From Pelagibius sp036570545 (lineage in GTDB: Bacteria > Pseudomonadota > Alphaproteobacteria > Kiloniellales > Kiloniellaceae), in the NCBI GenBank assembly GCA_036570545.1, contig DATCXZ010000299.1, positions 1-7,105 of the forward strand: DNA of 7,105 nucleotides, read 5' to 3'. Below the pieces are notes generated by a model. The model made no database searches and was not told the origin of the DNA. It saw only the letters and a list, made by a program, of their open reading frames with translations. A program made the translations under genes and the position numbers. How positions within the stretch are numbered: the stretch's first letter is position 1; the number at the start of each line of letters is the position of its first letter. Shown here one piece after another: positions 1-6,929 of this stretch.

Positions 1-742
1 ACGCTGCTGATTCCGAGTTGGTGGCAGGCTGCGCGCCGCTCTGGGTGGCCGGCTCGGCTGCGTCTGAAGACGCGGGGGCGGCGGGAGCGGTCTCGGCCGG
101 AGCCGGGGCTGTCGCCTGGGGCTGCGACACCGGGCTTTCGGCCTGTGGGGCGGCGGGTGCAGCGGATGACAGGACGGCCGACGGGGAGGACGACGGGGCG
201 TCGTCAACCATTTCCTGCAGCTCGGCGGGCACCGGCGCGACCAGGTCGCCGAGGCTGGTGCCCTGGTTGGAGAGATAGAACCAGACGCCGTAGGCGCCGG
301 CGAACAGCAGCGCGGCAACCAGGAAGACCGCCCCGCCCGGCATCTTGCCTTCCGGCGCCGGCGTCGGGAAATGCAGCTTGGTCTTGCTGTCGAGGCCGTC
401 GACCTCTGCCTTGAAGCGCTCGACGATCTGGTCGCCGTCGAGACCGAGGTAATCGGCGTAGCTGCGCATGAAACCCACCGCGTAGGTGGGGCCCGGCAGA
501 TTCTCGAACTGGCCGCGCTCGATGGCGTCGAGATAGGAATAGCGGATGCAGAGCACATTGGCGATGGACCGCAGGTCCTGGCCAAGCTGCTGGCGCGCGC
601 GAATCAGCGTGTCGGCGACACGTTCGCCGGCCAGTTCCTGCGCGATTGAAATTTCAGCCACGTCGTCGGGCTGGACCAGCTTCGGCTCGCCCAACTTCGG
701 TTCCTCGCGCTTGCTTTCGCTCTTCTTCAACGGGTGTGCCAC
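1..742 (-). CDS. RodZ-like helix-turn-helix membrane protein, C-terminus missing (cut by window edge)
   Basis: The visible 247 residues are an N-terminal fragment of a RodZ-type protein. A short charged N-terminus is followed by a Cro/C1-type HTH at about residues 43-110, with RARQQLGQDLRSIA, then CIRYSYLDAIERGQFENLPG and a GFMRSYADYLGLD segment. A single membrane helix lies at about 136-157 (GGAVFLVAALLFAGAYGVWF). Then comes a long low-complexity linker rich in Ala, Pro and Ser. In this family a periplasmic DUF4115 domain follows, and it would lie beyond the left edge. E. coli RodZ links MreB to the cell envelope; a shape role here is inference from the family. GTG at 742 is the first start after in-frame stops (TGA, TAG) just upstream. 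GGAAG lies 12 bases before it, a rather long spacing, so TTG at 730 is an alternative. In relatives this gene often sits between ptsP and ispG. Confidence 0.85.
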   Translation of the reverse strand, partial: MAHPLKKSESKREEPKLGEPKLVQPDDVAEISIAQELAGERVADTLIRARQQLGQDLRSIANVLCIRYSYLDAIERGQFENLPGPTYAVGFMRSYADYLGLDGDQIVERFKAEVDGLDSKTKLHFPTPAPEGKMPGGAVFLVAALLFAGAYGVWFYLSNQGTSLGDLVAPVPAELQEMVDDAPSSSPSAVLSSAAPAAPQAESPVSQPQATAPAPAETAPAAPASSDAAEPATQSGAQPATNSESAA

Positions 743-801
743 GGGATCTCACATCTTCCGGATTGAGTTCTAGCCCCTCGGGCGATGGCGACCGCCGCAA
801 A

Positions 802-829
802 ATTGCAATCGCATCGCGATCGGGCGCCC
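802..829. repeat. Three adjacent 8-bp perfect palindromes in the leader of the HTH gene
   Basis: ATTGCAAT (802-809), ATCGCGAT (813-820) and GGGCGCCC (822-829) are each perfect palindromes, separated by 3 bases and 1 base. They lie between the candidate promoter at 895-923 and the HTH gene start at 742, so they would be inside its 5' leader. They could be protein-binding sites or chance in GC-rich DNA. No function is assigned. Confidence 0.35.
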
Positions 830-894
830 TCGAATCCGCGCGTCGAGCGTTTGCTGCTCGGACGGCCATCCTCGGCGCCGCCCCATGCCAGGCC

Positions 895-923
895 ATTTAA
901 CAATCTTCTGTCTGCCGCAGCAA
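895..923 (-). promoter_or_regulatory. Candidate sigma70-type promoter for the HTH gene
   Basis: Read on the minus strand, TTGCTG (923-918) and TTAAAT (900-895) are separated by exactly 17 bases. Each box matches the consensus at 4 of 6 positions. It lies just downstream of the ptsP stop and about 150 bases before the GTG at 742, so it could give the HTH gene its own transcript. This is a consensus match only. Confidence 0.35.
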
Positions 924-927
924 CGCG

Positions 928-3204
928 TTAGATCGGCACGTCGTGATCCGACGCAAAGGACCTTAACTGTTCCCGGATACTGTGATCGGGTAAAGTTAAT
1001 AATCCCTTGATGTAGTCGCGCAGCGGCGCCACCTGGAGGCCCCGCAGCATGGTTTTCACCGGGTCGATCGCCTGCGGCGCCATCGAGAGGCGCTGCAGGC
1101 CGCACCCCACAAGGGCCATCGCCTCCAGCGGATGGCCGGCCATCTCGCCACAGGCGGTGAGCGGGACGCCGTGCTCCGCCGCCTGGCGCGCGATCTGGTG
1201 GATGAAGGTCAGCACCGCCGGCGACAGCACGTCGTAGCGCCTGGCGAGGCGCGGATTGCCGCGGTCGGCGGCGAAGAGAAACTGCACCAGGTCGTTGGTG
1301 CCGAGCGAGAGGAAGTCGCAGCGCGGCAGCAACTGCGGAAGCTGCAGCGCAAGGGCCGGCACCTCCAGCATGGCACCCACCTTGATCTCCGCCGGCAGGC
1401 GGTCGCCGAACGCCTTCTCGCGCTCGATCTCCCGCCGCAGCAGCGCCTTCGCCGCCTCGAACTCGGCGACGTCGCTGATCATCGGGAACATGACCCAGAG
1501 ACTGCGTCCGGCCGCGGCATGCAGCAGGGCACGCAACTGGCGGCGCAGCAGGGCCGGGCGGTCGAGGCCGATGCGGATCGCGCGCCAGCCCATCGCCGGA
1601 TTCGCCTCCCCGCTGCCGCGCCAGTAGGGCAGCACCTTGTCCCCCCCGACGTCGAGGGTGCGGAACACCACCGGCTTGTCGCCGGCAGCATCGAGAATGC
1701 TGCCGTAGATCGCCGTCTGCGTCGCCACGTCCGGAAAAGAGTCGCGGATCATGAACGGCACCTCGGTGCGGTAGAGCCCGATGCCGTCGGCGCCCTCCTG
1801 CAGATGCGGCAGGTCGATCATGAGCCCGGCGTTGATGTAGAGGCTGAAGCTCTCGCCGTCGCGGCTCACCGCCGGCAGGTCGCGCACCGCACGATAGGCC
1901 TGCCGCTGGCGCTCCTTGGCGGCCATGCTCTCGGTGAAGCCGGCCAACACCGCCGCGCTCGGCCGCAGCAGCACCTGCCCAGTCTCGCCGTCGACGATGA
2001 TGCGGTCGCCCTCGCGCACCTCGGTGCCGATGCCGATGCAGCGCCCGACCATCGGGATCTGCAGGGCGCGGGCGACGATGGCGACGTGGGAAGTCGGCGC
2101 GCCGTGCTCCAGCACCACCGCGCGCAGCCGGTTCTGGTCGTAGTCGAGCAGCTCGGCGGGGCCGAGGTCGGCCGCGATCAGCACCAGATCCTGCGGCAGG
2201 TTCTCGTCGCGCTTCTCCTCCAGCCCCAGCAGGTGGTGCAGCAGCCGGTTGCCGAGGTCGTCGAGGTCGGCAAGACGGGCGTGTAGGTAAGGGTCCTTGA
2301 TGGCGGCCATGCGCCCGCGGGTCTCGTTCTGGATTTTCTGGACCGCCGCCTCTGCGGTCAGCCCACCGCGGACGGCATCGTGCATGCGCCGCATCCAACC
2401 GCGGTCGTCGGCGAACATGCGATAGGTCTCCAGCACCTCGCGGTGCTCGCCGTCGCGCGCCACTTCGGTGCGCGCCAGCATGACGTCGAGGGCTTCGCGC
2501 ATCTCGCCGAGCGCGCCGTCGAGCCGGTGCAATTCAGCCTCCGGGTCCTCGGCCACCACCTGGGTGATGACGATGCCGCGGCGGTGCGGCACCGCGGTCC
2601 CGATGGCCAGCCCTTCGTTCAGCACCATGCCGCTGAGCCGCGCCGGCAAGTCGCCGGCAGCACCACCCCCGGCAACCACGGTAGCGTCCAACAGGCTGTC
2701 GCCGGTCAGCATCTCCGCCAGCACCATGGCGACGGTCTCCAGCGCCTCGACCTCCTCCTCCGTGTAGTGGCGCTGGGTGCGGTTCTGCACCACGAGGACG
2801 CCGAGCAGGCGCCCGCCGCGCATGATCGGCACGCCCATCAGCGACTGGTAGATCTCCTCGCCGGTCTCGGGAAAGTAGGCGAAGTTGGAATGGCTCTGGG
2901 CGTCGGCCAGGGCGATCGGGCGCGCCTGCGCGGCGATCAGGCCGACCAGGCCCTGGCTCACCCGCATGCGTGTCTTATGCACGGCGGCAGGCTTCAGGCC
3001 CTTGGTGGCGAAGAGCTCCAGCACGTCGCCGCTGCGCATCAGGTAGATGGAGCAGACTTCGGCAACGATGTCCTGGGCGATCAGGTCGACGACCTTGTCG
3101 AGGCGCGTCTGGCTCGAGCCGCTGCCCTTCATCAGGTCGCGCAGCAGGCGCAGCAAGCGGCGCGATCCCGCCCAGCCGTGATCGAAGCCAGCCGGGGCGC
3201 TCAC
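928..3204 (-). CDS. ptsP: Phosphoenolpyruvate-protein phosphotransferase PtsP (enzyme I-Ntr)
   Basis: This is the first enzyme of the nitrogen-related phosphotransferase system. It autophosphorylates from PEP and passes the phosphate to NPr and then EIIA-Ntr; it is cytoplasmic and regulatory rather than a sugar transporter. The 758 residues match the family's usual length. A GAF sensor domain spans about 32-170. An enzyme I N-terminal domain starts near 190. The swivelling phosphohistidine domain holds APTSHVAIVAR with the active-site His at 373. The PEP-binding barrel (about 450-735) holds GLYRTEVPFM (Arg479), FLSLGTNDLVQF (631-642) and TACGEMAG with the catalytic Cys685. All key residues are present, so the enzyme looks active. 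In E. coli the GAF domain senses glutamine. The GTG start is supported by AGAGGG 7 bases upstream. The gene begins 42 bases after lysC, so co-transcription is likely. The stop is at 928-930. Confidence 0.96.
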   Translation of the reverse strand: MSAPAGFDHGWAGSRRLLRLLRDLMKGSGSSQTRLDKVVDLIAQDIVAEVCSIYLMRSGDVLELFATKGLKPAAVHKTRMRVSQGLVGLIAAQARPIALADAQSHSNFAYFPETGEEIYQSLMGVPIMRGGRLLGVLVVQNRTQRHYTEEEVEALETVAMVLAEMLTGDSLLDATVVAGGGAAGDLPARLSGMVLNEGLAIGTAVPHRRGIVITQVVAEDPEAELHRLDGALGEMREALDVMLARTEVARDGEHREVLETYRMFADDRGWMRRMHDAVRGGLTAEAAVQKIQNETRGRMAAIKDPYLHARLADLDDLGNRLLHHLLGLEEKRDENLPQDLVLIAADLGPAELLDYDQNRLRAVVLEHGAPTSHVAIVARALQIPMVGRCIGIGTEVREGDRIIVDGETGQVLLRPSAAVLAGFTESMAAKERQRQAYRAVRDLPAVSRDGESFSLYINAGLMIDLPHLQEGADGIGLYRTEVPFMIRDSFPDVATQTAIYGSILDAAGDKPVVFRTLDVGGDKVLPYWRGSGEANPAMGWRAIRIGLDRPALLRRQLRALLHAAAGRSLWVMFPMISDVAEFEAAKALLRREIEREKAFGDRLPAEIKVGAMLEVPALALQLPQLLPRCDFLSLGTNDLVQFLFAADRGNPRLARRYDVLSPAVLTFIHQIARQAAEHGVPLTACGEMAGHPLEAMALVGCGLQRLSMAPQAIDPVKTMLRGLQVAPLRDYIKGLLTLPDHSIREQLRSFASDHDVPI

Positions 3205-3211
3205 GCCCCGG

Positions 3212-3217
3212 CCCTCT
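3212..3217 (-). promoter_or_regulatory. Ribosome binding site supporting the GTG start of ptsP
   Basis: Minus-strand AGAGGG lies 7 bases before the GTG at 3204-3202, in the 42-base gap after the lysC stop. It is a near-ideal Shine-Dalgarno match, and it decides for this GTG as the ptsP start. Confidence 0.6.
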
Positions 3218-3246
3218 GCCGGATCGCCTCTGGCCGTGCAGCCGCC

Positions 3247-4467
3247 CTAGGCCGCATCCAGGCCGTAGGCGGTGTGCAGGCCGCGCAGGGCAAGCTCGGT
3301 GTACTCCTCGGCGATCAGCACCGAAACCTTGATCTCGGAGGTCGAGATGACCTGGATGTTGATGCCGCGCTCGGCCAGCGCGGTGAACATCTGCTGGGCG
3401 ACGCCGGCATGGCTGCGCATGCCCACACCGATGACGGAAACCTTCACCACGTTGGGATCGGCGCGCAGCTCCTCGAAGTTGAGCTCCGCCTGGTGGCCAC
3501 GCAGCACGCCAACGGCGCGCTCCAGCTCGGTCTTGCTGACCGTGAAGGTCAGATCGGTGCGCCCGGTCTCGGCAGAGACGTTCTGCACGATCATGTCGAC
3601 GTTGATCGCCGCCTCGGCCAGGGGGCCGAAAATCTTCGCGGCGACGCCGGGTTGATCGGGCACCTTGAGCAGCGTGATCTTGGCTTCGTCGCGGCTGTAG
3701 GCGATGCCAGAGACAAGGGCTTGTTCCACGATCTCATCCTCGTCGACGACTAGGGTTCCGGGCGACTCTTCGAAGCTGGACCGCACCTGGATGCGCACGT
3801 GGTGCTTCATGGCCATCTCGACCGAGCGCGTCTGCAACACCTTGGCCCCCTGCGAGGCCATCTCCAACATTTCTTCGTAGGTGATTCTATCCAGCTTGCG
3901 GGCCTTGGCAACGATACGCGGATCGGTGGTGTAGACGCCATCGACATCGGTATAGATGTCACAGCGCTCGGCCTGCAACGCGGCGGCCAGCGCCACCGCC
4001 GAAGTGTCGGAGCCGCCACGGCCGAGGGTGGTGATGCGGCCGGCCGAATCGATGCCCTGGAAGCCGGCGACCACCGCCACCTGGTCCTCGCCGAAGCGCC
4101 GGATCATCTCCTGCACCTCGATTCCCTCGATGCGGGCAGAGCCGTGGGCGTCATCGGTGCGGATGGGAATCTGCCAGCCCATCCAGGAGCGCGCCGGCAC
4201 GCCGATCGACTGCAGCACCATCGCCATGAGACCGGAGGTGACCTGCTCGCCCGAGGACACCACCACATCGTACTCGCGCAGGTCGGCGAGGCTCGCTGCA
4301 TCGCCGACCAGCTTGACCATCGCATTGGTCACGCCGGCCATGGCGGAGACCACCACGGCAACGTGGTTGCCGGCCTCGACCTCCGCCTTCACCCGCCCCG
4401 CCGCGCGGCGGATACGGTCGAGGTCGGCGACCGAGGTGCCCCCGAATTTCATCACGATGCGGGCCAT
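3247..4467 (-). CDS. lysC: Aspartate kinase (aspartokinase), single-function, two ACT domains
   Basis: It phosphorylates aspartate to 4-aspartyl phosphate with ATP, the first step towards lysine, threonine, methionine and diaminopimelate. The 406 residues fit the monofunctional class. The amino-acid kinase domain covers about 2-240: KFGGTSV at 7-13, VVSSGEQVTSGLMA at 69-82, TTLGRGGSDTSA at 146-157, and TDVDGVYTTDPR at 173-184. Two ACT domains follow, at about 262-335 and 342-406; the second holds GVGMRSHAGVAQQMF and INIQVISTSEIKVSVLI. These domains normally give feedback control by lysine and/or threonine; the effector cannot be told from sequence alone. ATG at 4467 begins the conserved MARIVMKFGG, with AGAGG 3 bases upstream, a slightly short spacing. 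The reading frame stays open well upstream (to 5340), but that part is the antisense of ubiG. The gene is divergent from ubiG and leads into ptsP. Confidence 0.97.
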   Translation of the reverse strand: MARIVMKFGGTSVADLDRIRRAAGRVKAEVEAGNHVAVVVSAMAGVTNAMVKLVGDAASLADLREYDVVVSSGEQVTSGLMAMVLQSIGVPARSWMGWQIPIRTDDAHGSARIEGIEVQEMIRRFGEDQVAVVAGFQGIDSAGRITTLGRGGSDTSAVALAAALQAERCDIYTDVDGVYTTDPRIVAKARKLDRITYEEMLEMASQGAKVLQTRSVEMAMKHHVRIQVRSSFEESPGTLVVDEDEIVEQALVSGIAYSRDEAKITLLKVPDQPGVAAKIFGPLAEAAINVDMIVQNVSAETGRTDLTFTVSKTELERAVGVLRGHQAELNFEELRADPNVVKVSVIGVGMRSHAGVAQQMFTALAERGINIQVISTSEIKVSVLIAEEYTELALRGLHTAYGLDAA

Positions 4468-4533
4468 CGACCTCTCGTGCCTTTGCGATTTCTCTACGAC
4501 TGCGGTGTGATCCGTCCGGCTGTCGCCGCTCCT

Positions 4534-4575
4534 GCCCGGCGCGAACGGCCCGGCGTGAACGGCCCGGCGCGAACA
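4534..4575. repeat. Three tandem 14-bp repeats in the lysC-ubiG intergenic region
   Basis: GCCCGGCGCGAACG (4534-4547), GCCCGGCGTGAACG (4548-4561) and GCCCGGCGCGAACA (4562-4575) lie directly end to end, with one base change in each of the last two units. The array ends two bases before the -35 box of the candidate ubiG promoter. On the lysC strand it reads as GTTC repeated three times with 10 bases between copies. An AACATGTT palindrome (4572-4579) overlaps its right end. The position suggests a binding array, but this is inference. Confidence 0.6.
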
Positions 4576-4577
4576 TG

Positions 4578-4606
4578 TTGCCTGGAAAGCGGCGGCTATC
4601 CATACT
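4578..4606 (+). promoter_or_regulatory. Candidate sigma70-type promoter for ubiG
   Basis: TTGCCT (4578-4583) and CATACT (4601-4606) are separated by exactly 17 bases, each matching the consensus at 4 of 6 positions. Transcription would start near 4613, giving a leader of about 90 bases before the ubiG ATG. The 14-bp repeat array lies directly upstream. I saw no equally good promoter for lysC on the other strand. Confidence 0.4.
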
Positions 4607-4704
4607 CTTAGCGATGCCCCGGCGCAAGACTTCGGGGGCGCTCCAGGCGCCTCGCGGGCAAGGGCGCGGGCGGCAGGAAACCAACGGAAACCGAGGGTGC
4701 AAGC

Positions 4705-5487
4705 ATGGCAGAGGCCGGAGCCACGACGCGACGGAGCGCCGCCAGCATCGACGATGCCGAGGTCGCCAAGTTCGCGGCCATGGCGCAAGCGTGGTGGGAT
4801 CCGCAGGGCAAGTTCCGCCCGCTGCACCGCTTCAACCCGGTGCGCCTGGCCTACATTCGCGACCGCCTCTGCGCGCGCTTCGACCGCGATCCCAACGGCG
4901 AGCGCCCGCTGAAGGGCCTCAGGCTGCTCGACGTCGGCTGCGGCGGCGGCCTGCTGGCCGAGCCGCTGGCGCGACTCGGCGCCGAGGTGACGGGGCTCGA
5001 CGCAGCAGAAGAGAACATCCGCGTGGCGGCGCTGCACGCCGAAGAGAGCGGCCTCGCCATCGACTATCGCCACCTCAGCGTCGAGGAGCTGGCGGCCGGT
5101 CCCGCCCGCTTCGATGCGGTGCTGAACATGGAGGTGGTGGAGCACGTTGCCGACGTCGGCGCCTTCCTGCGAGCGTCGGCCGATCTGGTGCGGCCGGGCG
5201 GGGTGATGATCCTCGCCACCCTCAACCGCACGCCCAAGGCCTTCCTCATGGCCATTGTGGGGGCGGAGTACCTGCTCCGCTGGCTGCCGCGCGGCACCCA
5301 CGACTGGCGCCGTTTCCTGCGGCCGTCCGAACTGGCCCACGCGCTGCGCGGCACCGGCCTGCAGATCGAGGAGGTCACCGGCGTTGCCTACAACCCGCCG
5401 ACCGACGCCTGGCGCCTCGCGCCGCGCGACCTCGACGTGAACTACATGATGCTGGCCGTGCGGCCGGACGGCGCGGCGAGCGCCTAG
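4705..5487 (+). CDS. ubiG: Ubiquinone biosynthesis O-methyltransferase UbiG
   Basis: UbiG carries out both O-methylation steps of ubiquinone synthesis, using SAM, including the last step from demethylubiquinol. It is a class I methyltransferase found with the inner membrane. The 260 residues match the family. A family-typical N-terminal block reads AEVAKFAAMAQAWWDPQGKF (18-37), then RPLHRFNPVRLAYI. The SAM-binding motif I is LLDVGCGGGLLAEPLARLGA (74-93), with the acidic residue in VTGLDAA. NMEVVEHV (141-148) is motif post-II. The UbiG hallmark is ATLNRTPKAF (171-180), followed by the EYLLRWLPRGTHDW and FLRPSEL segments. ATG at 4705 has GAGGG 7 bases upstream. The gene stands alone, divergent from lysC and convergent with the DUF1178 gene. 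Longer overlapping reading frames in this stretch are shadows. Confidence 0.96.
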   Translation: MAEAGATTRRSAASIDDAEVAKFAAMAQAWWDPQGKFRPLHRFNPVRLAYIRDRLCARFDRDPNGERPLKGLRLLDVGCGGGLLAEPLARLGAEVTGLDAAEENIRVAALHAEESGLAIDYRHLSVEELAAGPARFDAVLNMEVVEHVADVGAFLRASADLVRPGGVMILATLNRTPKAFLMAIVGAEYLLRWLPRGTHDWRRFLRPSELAHALRGTGLQIEEVTGVAYNPPTDAWRLAPRDLDVNYMMLAVRPDGAASA

Positions 5488-5492
5488 AAGCG

Positions 5493-5527
5493 GCCGCCTA
5501 AGACCTGCCGCCCAAGACCATCTTAGG
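5493..5527. repeat. 14-bp tandem duplication and 7-bp inverted repeat between converging ubiG and DUF1178 genes
   Basis: GCCGCCTAAGACCT (5493-5506) is followed directly by GCCGCCCAAGACCA (5507-5520), a tandem pair differing at two positions. Overlapping it, CCTAAGA (5497-5503) and TCTTAGG (5521-5527) form a perfect inverted repeat with a 17-base loop, which includes the DUF1178 stop codon. The location between converging genes would suit a two-way terminator, but the stem is short and has no T-run, so a terminator call is weak. Confidence 0.35.
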
Positions 5528-5993
5528 AGTTTTCGCGCGGCAGCCAGGGTACGCGGGCGACCTCGATGCCCTCGTCCTCCAGCGCCTGGGCATCGGCGTC
5601 CGATGTCTCGCCATAGATGCCTCGCGGATCGGTCTCGCCGTAGTGGATCTTGCGCGCCTCTTCAGCGAAGTCCTCGCCGACGTAGTCGCAGTTCTGCTCC
5701 ACGTGACTGCGCAGCTCGCGCAGCAGGCGGCGCAGCTCGCCGGCCTTCGCGGTCTCGGCCATGGCAACCGGACCGGCCTGAGGGGGCGCAGGAACCTCGC
5801 GCGATGGCTCTACGGCGCTGCGGCCCCTGGTCGTGGCCACGTTGGGCGCCATCGGCGCCTTGACAACCTTACGGCTGCCGCAGACCGGACACAGCACCTT
5901 GCCGGCGGCGGCCTGCTCGGTAAAGCTGGCGCTGTCGGGAAACCACGCCTCGAAGGCGTGCTCCTTGCGGCACTTGAGATCGAAGACAATCAT
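5523..5993 (-). CDS. DUF1178 family protein, putative zinc-ribbon protein
   Basis: This is a small conserved proteobacterial protein of unknown function. It begins MIVFDLKCRKEHAFEAWF with Cys8 and His12, then has a CPVCGS knuckle (Cys35, Cys38). Together these could bind one zinc ion; this is inference. A variable Pro/Ala-rich middle (about 50-85) follows. The conserved C-terminal region is VGEDFAEEARKIHYGE (105-120), RGIYGE (124-129) and a final EDEGIEVARVPWLPR. The 156 residues are typical of the family. The ATG at 5993 is the only reasonable start: an in-frame TAG lies a few codons upstream. No good Shine-Dalgarno is visible (GGAG is 14 bases away). In related genomes this gene often lies near grxC and a carbon-nitrogen hydrolase gene. 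Here a methyltransferase gene on the other strand separates it from grxC. Confidence 0.9.
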   Translation of the reverse strand: MIVFDLKCRKEHAFEAWFPDSASFTEQAAAGKVLCPVCGSRKVVKAPMAPNVATTRGRSAVEPSREVPAPPQAGPVAMAETAKAGELRRLLRELRSHVEQNCDYVGEDFAEEARKIHYGETDPRGIYGETSDADAQALEDEGIEVARVPWLPRENS

Positions 5994-6075
5994 CGCAGTC
6001 TAATGGACTCCACCCTACCTGCCGATGCTCCGCCTGACGATGAAGCTTCGGTGACAGCCCTAGGACACACATAGG

Positions 6076-6630
6076 GTGATTTCAGCCGATAGTCAAAGTG
6101 TCCAGCGAAACCAGGCGGCCAACGAGGCGTCGGCCTGGATAGCGCGCTTCGCGCCCCTGGTGCCGCCGGGGAGCCCGGTGCTCGACCTCGCCTGCGGCGG
6201 TGGCCGCCACACCGCCCTGTTCCTCAGGCGCGGCCATCCGGTTCTGGCGGTCGACCGTGACCTCTCGAGGCTCGGCGCACTGGCCGGCGACCCACGGCTG
6301 GAGCCTCTCGCGTGCGATCTCGAGAGCGACGAGCCGCCCGGCTTCCTCGCCCGCCGCTTCGGCGGCATCGTGGTGACGAACTACCTGCACCGGCCGCTGC
6401 TCGCCCCGCTGACGGCGGCGCTGGCACCCGGCGGCGTGCTGATCTACGAAACCTTCGCCCGCGGCAACGAGCGCTTCGGTAAGCCGAGCAATCCGGCATT
6501 CCTGCTCGAAGAAGGCGAGCTGCTGCGCGCCTGTCTCGGCCGCCTGAAGATCGTCGCCTATGAGGATGTCGTGGTAGAGGAGCCGCGCCCAGCGGCCGTG
6601 CAGCGCATCTGCGCGCGGGCGGCCGCCTGA
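6076..6630 (+). CDS. Small class I SAM-dependent methyltransferase, substrate unknown
   Basis: The 184-residue protein has the SAM-binding motif I VLDLACGGGRHTALFLRRGH (35-54) and the acidic ribose-binding residue in VLAVDRD (56-62). These are followed by ACDLES (79-84), GGIVVTNYLHRPLLAPL (96-112) and APGGVLIYETFARGNERFG (117-135). KPSNPAFLLEEGELL and a C-terminal RPAAVQRICA complete it. It looks complete and resembles widespread proteobacterial methyltransferases loosely annotated as TehB/UbiE-like. Nothing shows its substrate. The start is the GTG at 6076, with AGGA 10 bases upstream, a weak site. A small hairpin (CCCTA at 6058-6062, TAGGG at 6072-6076) encloses that AGGA and touches the GTG. 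The gene is divergent from DUF1178 and convergent with grxC, leaving 16 bases between stops. It is probably transcribed alone. No clear promoter was found in the 82-base gap before it. Confidence 0.88.
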   Translation: MISADSQSVQRNQAANEASAWIARFAPLVPPGSPVLDLACGGGRHTALFLRRGHPVLAVDRDLSRLGALAGDPRLEPLACDLESDEPPGFLARRFGGIVVTNYLHRPLLAPLTAALAPGGVLIYETFARGNERFGKPSNPAFLLEEGELLRACLGRLKIVAYEDVVVEEPRPAAVQRICARAAA

Positions 6631-6646
6631 AGTTTCAGCCCGCCGG

Positions 6647-6913
6647 TCAGCCCCCCGGCTGCAGCAGGCCGTCCAGCTTGCGACTGGCTTCGAGGGCGTA
6701 GAGTTCGTCGCAGCCGCCGATGTAGTGATCGTCGATGAAGATCTGCGGCACCGAAGAGCGCCCGCCGCTGCGCTGGACCATTTCCGCGCGGCGCGACGGA
6801 TTTACCATCACGTCGATCTCCGTGAAGGCGACACCCTTCTGCTCCAGCAGTTTCTTGGCGCGGTAGCAGTAGCCGCACAGCATGCTCGAATAGACTTCGA
6901 CTTTCGCCATCAT
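6647..6913 (-). CDS. grxC: Glutaredoxin 3 family protein
   Basis: It reduces protein and small-molecule disulfides in the cytoplasm using glutathione. The 88 residues form one thioredoxin-fold domain of normal length. KVEVYSSMLCGYCYRAKKLL carries the dithiol active site Cys13-Gly-Tyr-Cys16. CGYC replaces the CPYC of E. coli GrxC, a common variant. SSVPQIFID holds the cis-Pro at 56, and YIGGCDELYALE (64-75) is the glutathione-binding GG(C)D motif. The start is one of two adjacent ATGs (6913 or 6910), chosen because homologues begin at MAKVEVY. Neither has a clear Shine-Dalgarno. The frame stays open to a TTG at 7021, which has GAGG 7 bases upstream at the comF stop. That start would add 36 basic residues encoded partly by the 17-bp repeats. 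The gene follows comF on the same strand and is probably co-transcribed with it. Confidence 0.93.
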   Translation of the reverse strand: MMAKVEVYSSMLCGYCYRAKKLLEQKGVAFTEIDVMVNPSRRAEMVQRSGGRSSVPQIFIDDHYIGGCDELYALEASRKLDGLLQPGG

Positions 6914-6929
6914 CAACCAGCCAATTTCG

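Noticed and set aside
770..2398. Long minus-strand reading frame (542 codons) inside ptsP
   Set aside because: It is a frame-shifted shadow of ptsP with Arg/Ala/Gly-rich, low-information protein, as expected in GC-rich DNA. ptsP itself has intact family motifs.
2380..3753. Plus-strand reading frame (457 codons) spanning ptsP and lysC
   Set aside because: It is the antisense of two well-supported genes, crosses their boundary and shows no recognisable domain. His/Ala/Gln-rich composition is typical of such shadows.
4534..4577. GTTC direct repeats as an alphaproteobacterial LexA box
   Set aside because: The alphaproteobacterial SOS box has 7 bases between GTTC copies; here there are 10, and ubiG and lysC are not SOS genes.
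4468..5340. N-terminal extension of LysC up to 5340
   Set aside because: The frame stays open only because of high GC. This part is antisense to ubiG and crosses the divergent intergenic region. Aspartate kinases start at MARIVMKFGG.
6627..6661. Possible terminator between the methyltransferase and grxC
   Set aside because: Several short competing pairings (GCCGG/CCGGC, CAGCC/GGCTG, CTGAA/TTCAG) exist, but none makes a long stem and no T-run follows on either strand.
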